Shown here piece by piece: positions 1-9,734 of a DNA stretch of 64,000 nt. The notes under the pieces were generated by a model. The model had not been told where the DNA came from. It made no database searches and saw nothing but the letters and a program-made list of their open reading frames with translations. Every line of letters starts with the position of its first letter. Positions within the stretch are counted from its first letter, which is position 1. The stretch comes from Aminobacter sp. AP02 (lineage in GTDB: Bacteria; Pseudomonadota; Alphaproteobacteria; Rhizobiales; Rhizobiaceae): assembly GCF_003148805.1 (NCBI RefSeq), contig NZ_QGGX01000001.1, positions 62,001 to 126,000 on the forward strand, given 5' to 3'. The translations under genes and the position numbers were made by a program.

Positions 1-1233
1 ATCTTCGACCTTGTCGAAGGCGCTACCTTCCACAATGGCAAGGCCTTCACCAGCGAGGACGTCGTGTTCTCGCTCAAGCGCCATGCCGAGGAGGCGTCGC
101 GTTCCAACATGCGCAGCATCATCAAGAGCGTCGCCGACATTCGCGCTGACGGCCCCAACCGCGTCATCATCGACCTGCCTGAAGCGAACTACATGTTCCC
201 GGCCATGCTGACGGCGTTCTCGCTCGGAATCGTTCCGGCGGGCACGACGACCTTCGATGGCGTTGGAACCGGCCCTTACAAGCTGAAGCGGTTCTCGCCG
301 GGCGAAGTGCTCGAAGCCGAACGCAACGAGAACTACTTCAAGTCGGATGCAGCTTTCGTCGACACCCTCGAATTCCTGGCCATCAACGATGCGTCGGCAT
401 TGGGTAGCGCATTCCAGAGCGGCCAGATCCATCTCACCACGCTGCTTGACGCGCGCACCGCGCCGCTTATGCGCCAGATGCCGAACCTCAAGATCTACAA
501 CACCGAGGGACGCGGCTTCATCTGCTTCAACATGCGCACCGACATGGCGCCGTTCGACAACCCCGACATGCGCATGGCACTCAAGCTTGCCGTCAACCGC
601 CCCGATATGCTCGAACGCGTTTCGGTGGGCGTCGGCCGCATTGCCAATGACACACCGGTCGCACCCAGTGATCCGGTCTACGCTGCCGACCTGCCGCAGA
701 CGGAATACGATCCAGTGCGCGCCAAGGAACTGTTTGACAAGACAGGCTTCAAGGGCCCGATCGTTTTGCAGACGTCGGAAGCCATCTCGTCACGTGCCGT
801 CGACATGGCTGTGATTTTCCAGGAGCACGCAGCCAAGGCCGGCATCCCGATCGAGGTCAAGCGCGAGCCGTCGGACGGTTACTGGGAGACCATCGTCGGC
901 CAAACGCCGTTCCACGTCTCGGCCCGCTCGGACCGGCCGACCGCCGACGCGATCTTCTCGGTCGCCTTCCTCAGCACTTCGGGCAACAACGAGTGCAAAT
1001 GGGTGAACAAGGACTTCGACGCTGCCGTGATCGCGGCCCGCGCCGAACCCGACCTCGAAAAGCGAAAGGCTTTCTACGCAACAGCGCAGAAAATCTGCCG
1101 CGAAGATGGCGGAACCATCATTCCGTTCTTCTCGAGCACGGTAGAAGGGACGACCAGCGACCTCGACGGTTTTGTTCCTTCGGCACTGCAGATGGCCGGC
1201 TACCGCGCCATCGAGCAGGTCTGGTTCGCCTGA
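1..1233 (+). CDS. ABC transporter substrate-binding protein, family 5 (5' truncated)
   Basis: Periplasmic solute-binding protein of the peptide/opine/nickel type (SBP_bac_5). The reading frame is open from base 1, so the signal peptide and N-terminal lobe lie outside the window. The first visible residues (ATFHNGKAFTSEDVVFSLKR) are the family motif that follows the hinge, and FICFNMRTDMAPFDNPDMRMAL matches the usual 'F N ... pF.d..vR.Al' stretch of the second lobe. It ends at a TGA 18 bases before the first permease, so it is the binding protein of the importer that follows. The ligand cannot be told from sequence. A peptide, opine or aromatic conjugate is possible. Confidence 0.9.
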   Translation: MFDLVEGATFHNGKAFTSEDVVFSLKRHAEEASRSNMRSIIKSVADIRADGPNRVIIDLPEANYMFPAMLTAFSLGIVPAGTTTFDGVGTGPYKLKRFSPGEVLEAERNENYFKSDAAFVDTLEFLAINDASALGSAFQSGQIHLTTLLDARTAPLMRQMPNLKIYNTEGRGFICFNMRTDMAPFDNPDMRMALKLAVNRPDMLERVSVGVGRIANDTPVAPSDPVYAADLPQTEYDPVRAKELFDKTGFKGPIVLQTSEAISSRAVDMAVIFQEHAAKAGIPIEVKREPSDGYWETIVGQTPFHVSARSDRPTADAIFSVAFLSTSGNNECKWVNKDFDAAVIAARAEPDLEKRKAFYATAQKICREDGGTIIPFFSSTVEGTTSDLDGFVPSALQMAGYRAIEQVWFA

Positions 1234-1251
1234 TACCAAGGACTGGACGGC

Positions 1252-2232
1252 ATGGTTCTCTTCGCCAATTCCCCGGTGAAATCGTTCGTAGTAGCCAGGG
1301 TTGCGTCTGGACTCGTGTCGATCTTCTTCATCTCGTTCCTGGTTTTTGTGGGAACCTCGATGTTGCCGGGCGACGCTGCAAATGCGTTGCTCGGCCAGAA
1401 TGCCACTCCTGAAACGGTCTTGGCCCTGCGCACGGAGCTCGGCCTCGACCAACCCTTGCCGGTGCGCTACTTCCATTGGCTTGGCAATGCGCTGCACGGC
1501 GATTTCGGAACCTCGCTTTCCAACTCCCAACCAGTGATCAACCTCCTGGTGCCGCGGCTGATCAATTCGTTGATCCTCGCCTTTTCTGCGGCGGCGATCG
1601 TCCTGCCGCTGGCCGTCGGCATCGGGCTGCTCGCCGCGATCAACCGTGGCAAGGCGATCGATACCGTCACCGGTTCGATCTCGGCGATCTTCCTGTCGAT
1701 GCCGTCGTTCCTGATCGGCTACCTCCTGGTCTTCATCTTCGCGGTCAAGCTCGGGCTGTTTCCGCCGTTGTCGATGGTCCGTTCCAGTGCCAGCCTGCCG
1801 ACCTGGATTTCGGCGCTGACATTGCCCGTGCTCACCTTGGTGCTTGTTGCGCAGGCCCATGTGATGAAGCTCACTCGGGCCGCCGTGCTCGGGGTGATGA
1901 GCTCCGACTACATACTGATGGCGGAGACCAAGGGCATTCCACGCAACAGGATCATTCTCAAGCACGCGCTGCCCAACGCGCTGTCGCCGATCGTCTCAAT
2001 CTGCATGATCACCATGGCCTACCTGATCGTCGACGTGGTGGTGATCGAGGCGGTGTTCAACTATCCGGGAATGGGCAAGCTGATGGTCGATGCCGTCGCC
2101 TACCGCGACATACCGATGGTGCTCGCTTGCGGCGTGCTTTTTTCGACCATCTTCATCTCGCTCAATTTAGCCGCCGACCTTTTGGCCATGCTGGTCAATC
2201 CGCGCCAGCGGCTGCCCAGGAAGGGAAACTGA
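1252..2232 (+). CDS. ABC transporter permease, DppB-like
   Basis: Inner-membrane permease of 326 residues, the usual length for the DppB/OppB family. It has six predicted hydrophobic segments, the first near residues 15-37. The N-terminal signature is visible as LGLDQPLPVRYFHWLGNALHGDFG, and the cytoplasmic EAA loop that contacts the ATPase is near the C-terminus (MAETKGIPRNRIILKHALPNA). ATG at 1252 lies just after the binding-protein gene and 3 bases separate its stop from the next GTG start, so it is translated in a tight operon with its partners. Confidence 0.92.
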   Translation: MVLFANSPVKSFVVARVASGLVSIFFISFLVFVGTSMLPGDAANALLGQNATPETVLALRTELGLDQPLPVRYFHWLGNALHGDFGTSLSNSQPVINLLVPRLINSLILAFSAAAIVLPLAVGIGLLAAINRGKAIDTVTGSISAIFLSMPSFLIGYLLVFIFAVKLGLFPPLSMVRSSASLPTWISALTLPVLTLVLVAQAHVMKLTRAAVLGVMSSDYILMAETKGIPRNRIILKHALPNALSPIVSICMITMAYLIVDVVVIEAVFNYPGMGKLMVDAVAYRDIPMVLACGVLFSTIFISLNLAADLLAMLVNPRQRLPRKGN

Positions 2233-2235
2233 ACC

Positions 2236-3045
2236 GTGTCAAACAAAGTGACGCTGGGCGTTTCCGTGGCAGTTCTCGCAACGATGGCTGCCGCCGCCAT
2301 CTTTGCACCGGTGCTGGCGCCATTCCCACCGAACGAGATGGTTCACACCCCGTTCGACGCGCCCGGCGTGGGTGGCGTACTGGGCGCAGACGGCCTCGGC
2401 CGCGACATGCTATCCCGTATCCTCTACGCGACGCGATACACTTTCGTGGCTACGCTGATCGCAACCACATTGGCCTGCATGCTGGGCGTCTCGCTCGCCA
2501 TCATCGCCGGCCTGAGCAAGGGCTGGATCGACATCGTCATAGGACGCGCTGTCGATATCCTGATGTCGATCCCGCAGATCATTTTAGCGCTGATCATCCT
2601 CGCCATCGCCGGCGTGTCGTTGACCACGCTGATCTTGACCATGGCGGTGCTGCAGTCGAGCACGTACTACCGCGTGACGCGGCCGATCGCCGGCGACCTG
2701 GCGGCGATGGAGTATGTCGAGGTCGGGCGCCTGCGCGGCGAAAGGCTGCACTGGTATTTGTTCAAGGAAATACTGCCCAACATGGTGCCGTCGCTTTTGG
2801 CGCAGTTCGGACTGGGGCTTTCCTCTGCGGCACTTTTCATCAGTTCGCTCAGTTTCCTCGGCATCGGCATTCAGCCGCCCGCGGCCGATCTGGGCGGCCT
2901 GGTCCGCGAGAATGCGCTTGCCCTTTCAACCGGCCGTCTGACGCCCCTGATACCGGCTTTCTGCATCGCGCTCTTCTGCCTGAGCGTGAACGGAATCGTC
3001 GATTGGCTCGTCGGCCGCTTTTCAGACAAACCGGACGTGAAATGA
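2236..3045 (+). CDS. ABC transporter permease, DppC-like
   Basis: Second inner-membrane permease of the importer, 269 residues. It starts at GTG 2236, 3 bases after the DppB-like stop. It shows the DppC pattern: one N-terminal membrane helix, the short periplasmic motif GVLGADGLGRDMLSRILYATR, four to five further helices and the EAA loop (MEYVEVGRLRGERLHWYLFKEILPN). The stop overlaps the next ATG as ATGA, indicating translational coupling to the ATPase. It forms the heterodimeric channel with the preceding permease. Confidence 0.92.
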   Translation: MSNKVTLGVSVAVLATMAAAAIFAPVLAPFPPNEMVHTPFDAPGVGGVLGADGLGRDMLSRILYATRYTFVATLIATTLACMLGVSLAIIAGLSKGWIDIVIGRAVDILMSIPQIILALIILAIAGVSLTTLILTMAVLQSSTYYRVTRPIAGDLAAMEYVEVGRLRGERLHWYLFKEILPNMVPSLLAQFGLGLSSAALFISSLSFLGIGIQPPAADLGGLVRENALALSTGRLTPLIPAFCIALFCLSVNGIVDWLVGRFSDKPDVK

Positions 3046-4634
3046 GCGGAAATCGTATCCTGAGCATCGACAATCTGCGCGTCGAAACACGGACAGGCGT
3101 CCTGCTCGACGACGTTTCGATCCATGTCGACCGCGGCGAGGTTCTTGGCATCATCGGTGAGTCGGGGGCTGGCAAGAGCACGTTGGCATTGAGTTCGATC
3201 ATGCTGTTCAAGGCCGGATGCAGGCCGACGGCAGGATCGATCACGCTGGGTGGCCAGTCGCTGATGGGCCTCGGGACCGCCGAGCTTGAGACCATCCGGC
3301 GCACCAAGGCATCCTATGTCGCGCAGAGTGCGGCGGCGTCGTTCAATCCGTTCTACAGGCTTGAAGACCAGGTCACCGAAATTCCCGCCATGGCGCAGAA
3401 GCTGACTGCGACCCAGCGGCGGCGCATGGCGATCGAGCTGTTCGAAGAGCTCCAGCTTCCCGATCCCGAGAATTTCGGGCGACGCTATCCGCACCAGGTC
3501 TCGGGCGGCCAATTGCAACGGGCGATGATCGCCATGGCGCTGATCAACCAGCCCGACCTGATCATCTTCGACGAGCCGACGACGGCGCTCGACGTGACGA
3601 CGCAGATCGAGGTGCTCAGGCTGATCAAGAAAGTGGCGAGCACGCACAATTGCGGCGCACTCTACATCTCGCATGATCTGGCCGTTGTTTCGCAGATGGC
3701 CGACCGCATCGTGGTGATGCGCAATGGCAAGATGGTGGAGCAGGGTCCAACCCGCCAGCTCGTGGACAATCCGCAGACCGACTATGCCAGGCGCCTCGTT
3801 GCCCATCAGGGCGACGGTAGCTACGCAACTGCCAATGGCAGCGACAAAACCTTGCTCGACGTGCGCAACGTTGACGTCGGCTATGGCGGCGTAGCGGCAG
3901 TCAAGGACGCGTCGATCAAGCTCGGCTCAGGCTCGGTGCTGGCGCTGGTCGGCGAATCCGGCAGCGGCAAGACCACGCTGGCACGCAGCATTGCCGGTCT
4001 GCAACCTGCCCGACAGGGCGAGATCCGCATGCGGGACAATCTGCTTACGCCCCTGGTCGAGCGCCGCAGCTTCGACCAGCGTCGGCTGGTCCAGTACATC
4101 CACCAGCTTCCCGACCTGGCGCTCAATCCGCGCCAGACCATCCGCGACGTCATCGGCCGGCCGCTCAGCTATTTTCACCGGCTGCGCGGGGCCAGCGCTG
4201 AACAGCGGTTGCGCGAACTGATGGAGGCGATCGAGCTTCCGGCGGCCTATCTCGACCGCTACCCGGCGTCGCTCTCCGGCGGGCAGAAGCAGCGTGTCTG
4301 CATCGCCCGCTCGCTGGCCGCGAAACCCGACATCCTGATCTGCGACGAGATCACCTCTGCGCTCGATCCGCTGGTCGAGGAAAGCATCATCAAGCTGCTC
4401 ACCCGCCTGATCAAGGACGAGGGACTCAGCATCCTGTTCATCACCCACAATCTGGGGCTCGCGTTGCGCTTTTCGCACACAACGGCGGTGATGCAGGCGG
4501 GGAGGATCGTCGAGCATGGCGACACGCGCGCCGTGTTCGAACAGCCGCAATCCGACTACACGCGCAGCCTGATCCAGGCCGTACCGCAGCTGCGCGAGGG
4601 CTGGCTGGACGGCTTTTCCGCCAACGCCGCCTGA
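3042..4634 (+). CDS. ABC transporter ATP-binding protein, duplicated (DppD-DppF fusion)
   Basis: Double-headed ATPase of 530 residues that powers the preceding permease pair. Two complete nucleotide-binding domains are visible. The first has Walker [10 protein letters not shown], signature VSGGQLQRA and Walker [13 protein letters not shown]. The second has Walker [10 protein letters not shown], signature LSGGQKQRV and Walker [13 protein letters not shown]. Peptide importers usually carry these as two proteins, and fused versions are common in Rhizobiales. The open frame runs far upstream, but ATG 3042 in an ATGA overlap with the DppC-like gene and a clean [14 protein letters not shown] start fix the beginning. 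Confidence 0.93.
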   Translation: MSGNRILSIDNLRVETRTGVLLDDVSIHVDRGEVLGIIGESGAGKSTLALSSIMLFKAGCRPTAGSITLGGQSLMGLGTAELETIRRTKASYVAQSAAASFNPFYRLEDQVTEIPAMAQKLTATQRRRMAIELFEELQLPDPENFGRRYPHQVSGGQLQRAMIAMALINQPDLIIFDEPTTALDVTTQIEVLRLIKKVASTHNCGALYISHDLAVVSQMADRIVVMRNGKMVEQGPTRQLVDNPQTDYARRLVAHQGDGSYATANGSDKTLLDVRNVDVGYGGVAAVKDASIKLGSGSVLALVGESGSGKTTLARSIAGLQPARQGEIRMRDNLLTPLVERRSFDQRRLVQYIHQLPDLALNPRQTIRDVIGRPLSYFHRLRGASAEQRLRELMEAIELPAAYLDRYPASLSGGQKQRVCIARSLAAKPDILICDEITSALDPLVEESIIKLLTRLIKDEGLSILFITHNLGLALRFSHTTAVMQAGRIVEHGDTRAVFEQPQSDYTRSLIQAVPQLREGWLDGFSANAA

Positions 4635-4706
4635 ATGAAGAGAGCACGCGCCCATGCGCGCGGGCACGGCCGCCAGTCCAGGCGTTCAAATTCGAGGGAG
4701 ACAACC

Positions 4707-6116
4707 ATGACGCAGTCGCATGCGATGATCATCAATGGCGAAAGGGTCGAGGCCGCGGGCACGTTCGGCGTCATCGACCCGGCGCGGGCTGTAGTCTTCG
4801 CCCAGTGTCCAGCCGCCAGTCCCGAGCATCTCGACGCCGCGGTCGCGGCGGCGCGTCAGGCATTCCCCGCGTGGCGTGACACGTCGATCGAGGACAGGGC
4901 GCGACTGCTCAACGAGATTGCCAACGCGGTCGAGGCCAACAAGGAAGCCCTGGCCGTCATATTGTCGACGGAACAGGGAAAGCCGCGCGCCAGCGCCCAT
5001 GGCGAGATCGGCGCGGCCATTCACTGGATGCGCGAAACGGCGAAGCTCACCCCACCGGTCGAAGTCATCCGCGACGACGAAAAGATCAGGATCGAGGTCC
5101 ACCGCAAGCCGCTTGGTGTCGTAGGTTCGATAACGCCCTGGAACCATCCCGTGCTGATCGCTGCCTGGCATATCATGCCGGCGCTGATGGCTGGCAACTG
5201 CGTCGTGATCAAGCCCTCGTCCTACACGCCGCTGAGCACGCTTCGGCTGGTCGAACTTGCCAATGTGCATCTGCCGCGCGGCGTGCTCAATTCGGTCACC
5301 GGCGAAGGTGGCATCGGCCGCGCCATCGCCAGCCATCCCGGCATCGACAAGATCGTCTTCACCGGCTCGACTCCGACCGGCCGCAACATCATGTCGAATG
5401 CCGCCAACACACTGAAGCGACTGACGCTTGAGCTTGGCGGCAACGACGCGGCGATCGTTTTGGCCGACGCAGATGTCGATGCGATTGCGCCGGTGATCTT
5501 TGCAAAATCCTTCGGAAACAGCGGTCAGACCTGTGCCGCGCTCAAGCGCCTCTACGTGCATGAGAGCCTGCACGACGCCCTTGCGGAAAAGATCGCCGGC
5601 CTGGCGCGCGCCGCCAAGGTCGGTCCAGCGAGCGACCCCGCCAGCCAGTTCGGTCCGTTGCAGAACAAGGCGCAGTTCGACCTGGTGCGCGCGCTTGCCG
5701 ACGATGCCAAGGCCAATGGTGGCCGCTTCCTGGCGGGCGGCGAAGCCTCGGGCGAGGCGGGTTACTTCTTCCCGCTCACCGTCGTCACCGAAGTAACTGA
5801 CGGCATGCGCATCGTCGACGAGGAGCAATTCGGTCCGATACTGCCGATCGTGCGCTACAGCGATGTCGACGAAGCGATTGCACGCGCCAATGCCAGCGAT
5901 AACGGCCTGGGTGGCTCGATCTGGTCGACCGACATCAAGAAGGCGGAAGCGCTGGCGCGTCGTCTCGAATGCGGAACCGCCTGGGTCAACGATCACAGCT
6001 CGATCTCGCCGGCGGCACCCTTTGGCGGTGCCAAGCAATCGGGCATCGGCGTGGAGTTCGGCCACTGGGGGCTGGAAGAGTACATGCAGATGCAGACGGT
6101 CCACGTTACGCGCTGA
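4707..6116 (+). CDS. NAD(P)-dependent aldehyde dehydrogenase
   Basis: Soluble aldehyde dehydrogenase of 469 residues oxidising an aldehyde to its carboxylate. Diagnostic features are the cofactor region GSITPWNHPVLIAAW, FTGSTPTGRNI, the general base in LTLELGGNDAA and the catalytic cysteine in FGNSGQTCAALKR. The frame is open from 4635, but ATG 4707 is preferred because GAGGGAGA lies 8-13 bases upstream. It follows the importer on the same strand and converges with the hpa operon. Succinic semialdehyde is the end product of that pathway, so this enzyme is a reasonable candidate succinate-semialdehyde dehydrogenase. An aldehyde derived from the importer substrate is equally possible. Confidence 0.88.
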   Translation: MTQSHAMIINGERVEAAGTFGVIDPARAVVFAQCPAASPEHLDAAVAAARQAFPAWRDTSIEDRARLLNEIANAVEANKEALAVILSTEQGKPRASAHGEIGAAIHWMRETAKLTPPVEVIRDDEKIRIEVHRKPLGVVGSITPWNHPVLIAAWHIMPALMAGNCVVIKPSSYTPLSTLRLVELANVHLPRGVLNSVTGEGGIGRAIASHPGIDKIVFTGSTPTGRNIMSNAANTLKRLTLELGGNDAAIVLADADVDAIAPVIFAKSFGNSGQTCAALKRLYVHESLHDALAEKIAGLARAAKVGPASDPASQFGPLQNKAQFDLVRALADDAKANGGRFLAGGEASGEAGYFFPLTVVTEVTDGMRIVDEEQFGPILPIVRYSDVDEAIARANASDNGLGGSIWSTDIKKAEALARRLECGTAWVNDHSSISPAAPFGGAKQSGIGVEFGHWGLEEYMQMQTVHVTR

Positions 6117-6190
6117 ATGTGGAGCGGTGGGTTGAGCTGAACAGAAGCAGTCGTCCGGCTGGCGCCGGCAGACTCACGTCAGCATCGAGA

Positions 6191-6215
6191 GGGCGGCTCC
6201 AGGGCCGCCCTTTTT
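6191..6215 (+). terminator. Rho-independent terminator after aldehyde dehydrogenase
   Basis: GGGCGGC at 6191-6197 pairs with GCCGCCC at 6204-6210 around a 6-base loop, followed directly by TTTTT. It lies in the convergent gap between the plus-strand dehydrogenase and the minus-strand hpaI and should end the plus-strand transcript. Confidence 0.85.
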
Positions 6216-6237
6216 GCATTCCGAATATGGGGTTGGC

Positions 6238-7044
6238 TCAGTAGCCGGAGCCGAGTGTTCGCGGCTCGTCGCCACGGGCAGACTTGAACTTTGCCGCTAG
6301 CGTGCTCGTCGCCTGCGCCAGCAGGCCTACATCGTTGCCGACGGCCACGAAAGTGGCGCCGAGTTCAACGTAGCGCTGCGCCAGACCGGCGTCGGAGGTC
6401 AGGATGCCGGCAGCCTTGCCGGATTTGCCGATACGCTGGATCGCATCCTCCACGGCTGCCTGCACCTCCAGTGCGCCGGGCTTGCCGAGAAAGCCCATGT
6501 CGGCGGCAAGGTCAGCCGGCCCGATAAAGATGCCGTCGACGCCGTCGACGGCAGCAATGGCTTCCAGTTGGGCAAGGCCGGCCCGGCTCTCCAGCTGTAC
6601 AAGCAGGCAGGTCTGGTCATTGGCCGTGGCCAGATAGTCGGGAATGCGGTTGAAGGCCGAGGCGCGGGCAAGTGCAGCACCCACGCCGCGCACGCCATGC
6701 GGCGGATAACGCATCGCCTTGACCAGTTCCTGTGCCTGGTCGGCAGTTTCGACCATTGGCACCAGGATCGTCTGGGCGCCGATGTCGAGCAGTTGCTTGA
6801 TGATCCAGGTTTCGCCGATAGGCGGGCGCACGACGGCATGGGAGCCAGAGGCGGCGATCGCCTGCAACTGCGCCGTCATGCCGGGGATGTCGTTCGGCGC
6901 ATGTTCGCCGTCGATGACCAGCCAGTCGAATCCGGCGCCGGCGCAGATCTCGGCTGTGTAGGCGTTGGCCAGGGCGAGCCAAAGGCCGATCTGCGCTTCG
7001 CCGTCCAGCAGCGCGGCTTTGAAGGTATTGCGTGGTGCGGGCAT
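6238..7044 (-). CDS. hpaI: 4-hydroxy-2-oxoheptanedioate aldolase (HpcH/HpaI family)
   Basis: Class II, metal-dependent aldolase that splits 4-hydroxy-2-oxoheptane-1,7-dioate into pyruvate and succinic semialdehyde, the last step of homoprotocatechuate breakdown. It is 268 residues long, typical for the family. Expected active-site residues are in place: His48 in IDGEHAPND, Arg73 in VVRPPIGE, metal ligand Glu152 in QLESRAG and Asp178 in [11 protein letters not shown]. The frame is open to 7365, but ATG 7044 gives the family-typical start [12 protein letters not shown] and lies 10 bases after hpaH. It is the last gene of the minus-strand hpa operon. Confidence 0.93.
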   Translation of the reverse strand: MPAPRNTFKAALLDGEAQIGLWLALANAYTAEICAGAGFDWLVIDGEHAPNDIPGMTAQLQAIAASGSHAVVRPPIGETWIIKQLLDIGAQTILVPMVETADQAQELVKAMRYPPHGVRGVGAALARASAFNRIPDYLATANDQTCLLVQLESRAGLAQLEAIAAVDGVDGIFIGPADLAADMGFLGKPGALEVQAAVEDAIQRIGKSGKAAGILTSDAGLAQRYVELGATFVAVGNDVGLLAQATSTLAAKFKSARGDEPRTLGSGY

Positions 7045-7054
7045 TGCGATGTCC

Positions 7055-7861
7055 TCAGGCGAAGTAGGCGCTGACCGTGCCGAAGGGACCGAAGTCGGCC
7101 ATGATCGTATCGCCATGGCGTGCCTCGACAGGGCGGATGAATGAGCCTGCGAGCACGATGTCGCCGGCGGTGATCGAGCCGCCGAACATGGCAAGCCGGT
7201 TCGCCAGCCAGGCGATGCCGGCGGCAGGGTGGTTGAGCACGCCGGCACCGAGGCCGGTTTCCTCGACCTCGCCATTGCGCGAAACGATGGCGCCGATCCA
7301 GCGCATGTCGGCCTCGGTCGGGCGCATCGGTCGGCCGCCGGTGATGATGCCGGCATTGGCGGCATTGTCGGAGATGGTGTCGACTATGGTGCGGGTGCGG
7401 CCGGTGGCCGGGTCGCTGCGCATAATGCGCGTGTCCAGGATTTCGATGGCCGGCGCAATAAAATCGGTGGCGTTGAGCACGTCGAAAACGGTCGTGTTCG
7501 GCCCTTGCAGCGGTGCCTTCATGACAAAGGCGATCTCGGCCTCGATACGCGGCTGGATGAAGCGGCCGGCCGGGATTGTTGCCGCATCGGCAAACATCAT
7601 GTCGTCGAGCAGAACGCCTGAATCGGGGATGTCGATGTTGAGCGCATATTGCATCGCCTTCGACGTCAGGCCGATCTTCCAGCCTATCCTGCGCCGCCCC
7701 TGCGCGAGCTTGCGCAGGACCCACGCGGCTTGCACTGCATAGGCGTCCTCCATGTCCATCTCAGGATGGTCGAGCGAAAGCAGGCCGATCTGCTTGCGTA
7801 GCTTTTCGGCCTGGTCGAGACTCTGCGCAGCCGCCACGTGCTGTTGTTGCGAAAGCTTCAT
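7055..7861 (-). CDS. hpaH: 2-oxo-hept-4-ene-1,7-dioate hydratase
   Basis: Metal-dependent hydratase adding water to 2-oxo-hept-4-ene-1,7-dioate to give the substrate of the aldolase encoded next. The 268 residues match the HpaH/MhpD hydratase family, with the family motifs [14 protein letters not shown] near residue 40, [10 protein letters not shown] near residue 105 and ILDTRI near residue 145. ATG 7861 overlaps the hpaG stop by 4 bases (ATGA), so the two are translationally coupled. Position between hpaG and hpaI follows the order of the pathway. Confidence 0.93.
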   Translation of the reverse strand: MKLSQQQHVAAAQSLDQAEKLRKQIGLLSLDHPEMDMEDAYAVQAAWVLRKLAQGRRRIGWKIGLTSKAMQYALNIDIPDSGVLLDDMMFADAATIPAGRFIQPRIEAEIAFVMKAPLQGPNTTVFDVLNATDFIAPAIEILDTRIMRSDPATGRTRTIVDTISDNAANAGIITGGRPMRPTEADMRWIGAIVSRNGEVEETGLGAGVLNHPAAGIAWLANRLAMFGGSITAGDIVLAGSFIRPVEARHGDTIMADFGPFGTVSAYFA

Positions 7862-8730
7862 GCCTGTTCGTCCATGACCGTGTTGCGCAAGGTGCCGATG
7901 CCCTCGGCTTCGACTTCAACGATATCGCCCGGGACCAGCCAGCGAGGCGGGTCGAAGCGCGCACCGGCCCCGGTTGGCGTGCCGGTGACGATCACGTCGC
8001 CAGGCACAAGCGTTGTGAAGGTCGAGATGTAACTGATCAGCTTGCGGAAGCCGAAGGTCATGCGGCTGGTCCGGTCGTCTTGCCGCAACTCGCCATTGAC
8101 CTTGGTTGTCAGGCGAATGTCGGCAAGCTGGGCCTCGTCGGTATAGGGCACAAGCCAGGGGCCGATGGCTCCGGTGGCATCGAAATTCTTGCCCTGGGTT
8201 ACGTTGAACTTGGCGTGCCGCACCCAGTCACGGATCGTGCCTTCGTTGCACAACGAGAGTGCGACAACATGGTCGAGCGCATCGCGCTCGGCGATGCGGC
8301 GTCCGCCCTTGCCGATGACGATGACGACTTCGCCCTCATAGTCGAGCTGCGGCGACTCTGGTGGCCGAACGATAGCCGCGCCATGGCCGACGAAGGAGCG
8401 TGGAAAACGGATGAACAGCGACGGATTGGCGGGCGCGGCCTGGCCGTCCTTGTATTCCTCGTTGCGGTCAGGGAAATTCACGCCGACACAGATCAGCTTT
8501 TCCGGCGCGGGGATCGGGATCTGATAAGCGATCTCGGCTTCCGCAATGTCGGCTGCGCGTTTGGCTGCCGCTTCGGCCAGCAGGTTGAAACCGTTGTCCG
8601 CGATGACCTCGCGCAGCGTCGGCCATTGCGGAAACAATGGCGCCAGGTCGATGACGCTATTGGCTTTCACCGCGCCGTAGCTCGTCTTGCCGGCGTGTGT
8701 GTAGGTAGCGAAACAAGGGCGCTCGGTCAT
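7858..8730 (-). CDS. hpaG: Fumarylacetoacetate-hydrolase-family isomerase/decarboxylase, single-domain HpaG
   Basis: FAH-family enzyme for decarboxylation of 5-oxopent-3-ene-1,2,5-tricarboxylate and/or isomerisation of 2-hydroxyhepta-2,4-diene-1,7-dioate. Family motifs are LICVGVNFPDRNEE, the metal-binding DYEGEVVIVIGKGG and the C-terminal VTGTPTGAGARFDPPRWL. In E. coli HpcE/HpaG two such domains are fused in about 430 residues. Here only one domain of 290 residues is present and no second copy lies nearby. ATG 8730 is given as start; an in-frame GTG at 8742 overlaps the hpaD stop as GTGA and would add four residues. Confidence 0.88.
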   Translation of the reverse strand: MTERPCFATYTHAGKTSYGAVKANSVIDLAPLFPQWPTLREVIADNGFNLLAEAAAKRAADIAEAEIAYQIPIPAPEKLICVGVNFPDRNEEYKDGQAAPANPSLFIRFPRSFVGHGAAIVRPPESPQLDYEGEVVIVIGKGGRRIAERDALDHVVALSLCNEGTIRDWVRHAKFNVTQGKNFDATGAIGPWLVPYTDEAQLADIRLTTKVNGELRQDDRTSRMTFGFRKLISYISTFTTLVPGDVIVTGTPTGAGARFDPPRWLVPGDIVEVEAEGIGTLRNTVMDEQA

Positions 8731-8738
8731 GTCATAGC

Positions 8739-9719
8739 TCACGGTGCGATGATTGGCGACGCCGCGAGCGCCGATGGCCGCGGCTCCGTGCCGGCAAAGA
8801 TGCTGCCTTCCTCGAACCACGAACGCGGGGCGGGGGCACCCCACAGCGTCTGGCGTTGCGGATCCTTGAGGTCCCATTTGATCGGCTCGAGGTCGGGATC
8901 GACCGTCTGGTAGTCGGAGCAGTAGATCTCGATGCGGTGGCCGTCGGGATCGCGGATGTAGAGGAAAAAGGCATTCGAAATGCCGTGGCGGCCGGGGCCG
9001 CGCTCGATGTTGGCGACATAGCCGGTCGTTGCCATCAGGTCGAGAAGATCGATGATGTTGAGCGGCGTCGGCACCCAGAAGGCAACGTGGTGCAGGCGCG
9101 GTCCGAGTCCATTGGTGAAGGCGATGTCGTGGACGCCGCCCTTGCGGTGCGTCCATGCCGCCCACAGGCGGCCGGTCTCGTTGTCCTCGGTGAACTCGGT
9201 AACGCGGAAGCCGAGCTCGTTGTAGAACGCCACCGATTGGTCGACGTCGGGCGAGAAGCAGTTGAAGTGATCGATGCGCAGCGGCTTCACGCCCTTGTAG
9301 AGCGCGTATTTCTGGTGGATCGGTGCCAGCCGGTCCATCTTTGAGTAGAACTCGAGCGGAATGCCATGTGGGTCGCGGGTGCGTAGCGTGCGCGACTGGT
9401 AGGGCCGCTCGACCCACTCGACCGGCAGTTCCTTTGCCTTGAAGAAGTGCTCGGCCTTGTCGAGGTCGTCTTCGGAAAAAACCTTGAAGCCGAGGTCACG
9501 GGCTTCGGCGCGGTCGCCCTGCTTCAGCACGATGCAATGATGGCCGCGCTCTTCCATGGCGCGCAGGTAGATAGTGTCCGCCGTCTCGTCGGTGACCTGC
9601 AGGCCGAGCGTGTCGACATAGAACGCGCGGGACTTCGCCAGGTCAGTCACGGCCAACTCGACATGGCTGAGCCGCACGATGTTGAAGGCGGGATAGAGGA
9701 TGGGTGTGGGCAATGGCAT
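8739..9719 (-). CDS. hpaD: 3,4-dihydroxyphenylacetate 2,3-dioxygenase (homoprotocatechuate dioxygenase)
   Basis: Extradiol ring-cleaving dioxygenase that opens homoprotocatechuate to 5-carboxymethyl-2-hydroxymuconate semialdehyde. The 326-residue protein has two vicinal-oxygen-chelate modules; the N-terminal one starts at RLSHVELAVTDL. The second carries the metal triad His151 (LRIDHFN), His211 (RLHHVAFW) and Glu264 (HRIEIYCSD), almost the same spacing as in characterised type I enzymes. ATG 9719 is 15 bases after the hpaE stop. It is the ring-opening step and defines the substrate of the cluster. Confidence 0.94.
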   Translation of the reverse strand: MPLPTPILYPAFNIVRLSHVELAVTDLAKSRAFYVDTLGLQVTDETADTIYLRAMEERGHHCIVLKQGDRAEARDLGFKVFSEDDLDKAEHFFKAKELPVEWVERPYQSRTLRTRDPHGIPLEFYSKMDRLAPIHQKYALYKGVKPLRIDHFNCFSPDVDQSVAFYNELGFRVTEFTEDNETGRLWAAWTHRKGGVHDIAFTNGLGPRLHHVAFWVPTPLNIIDLLDLMATTGYVANIERGPGRHGISNAFFLYIRDPDGHRIEIYCSDYQTVDPDLEPIKWDLKDPQRQTLWGAPAPRSWFEEGSIFAGTEPRPSALAASPIIAP

Positions 9720-9734
9720 GATGTCTGTCCCCGC

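Noticed and set aside
1476-4634. Very long plus-strand open frame of 1052 codons across the first importer
   Set aside because: Only the part from 3042 has family similarity (double ATPase). The upstream part is an out-of-frame reading of the two permease genes in GC-rich DNA.
4686-6104. 472-codon minus-strand open frame opposite the aldehyde dehydrogenase
   Set aside because: Full-length overlap with a well-supported dehydrogenase; no recognisable family on the minus strand.
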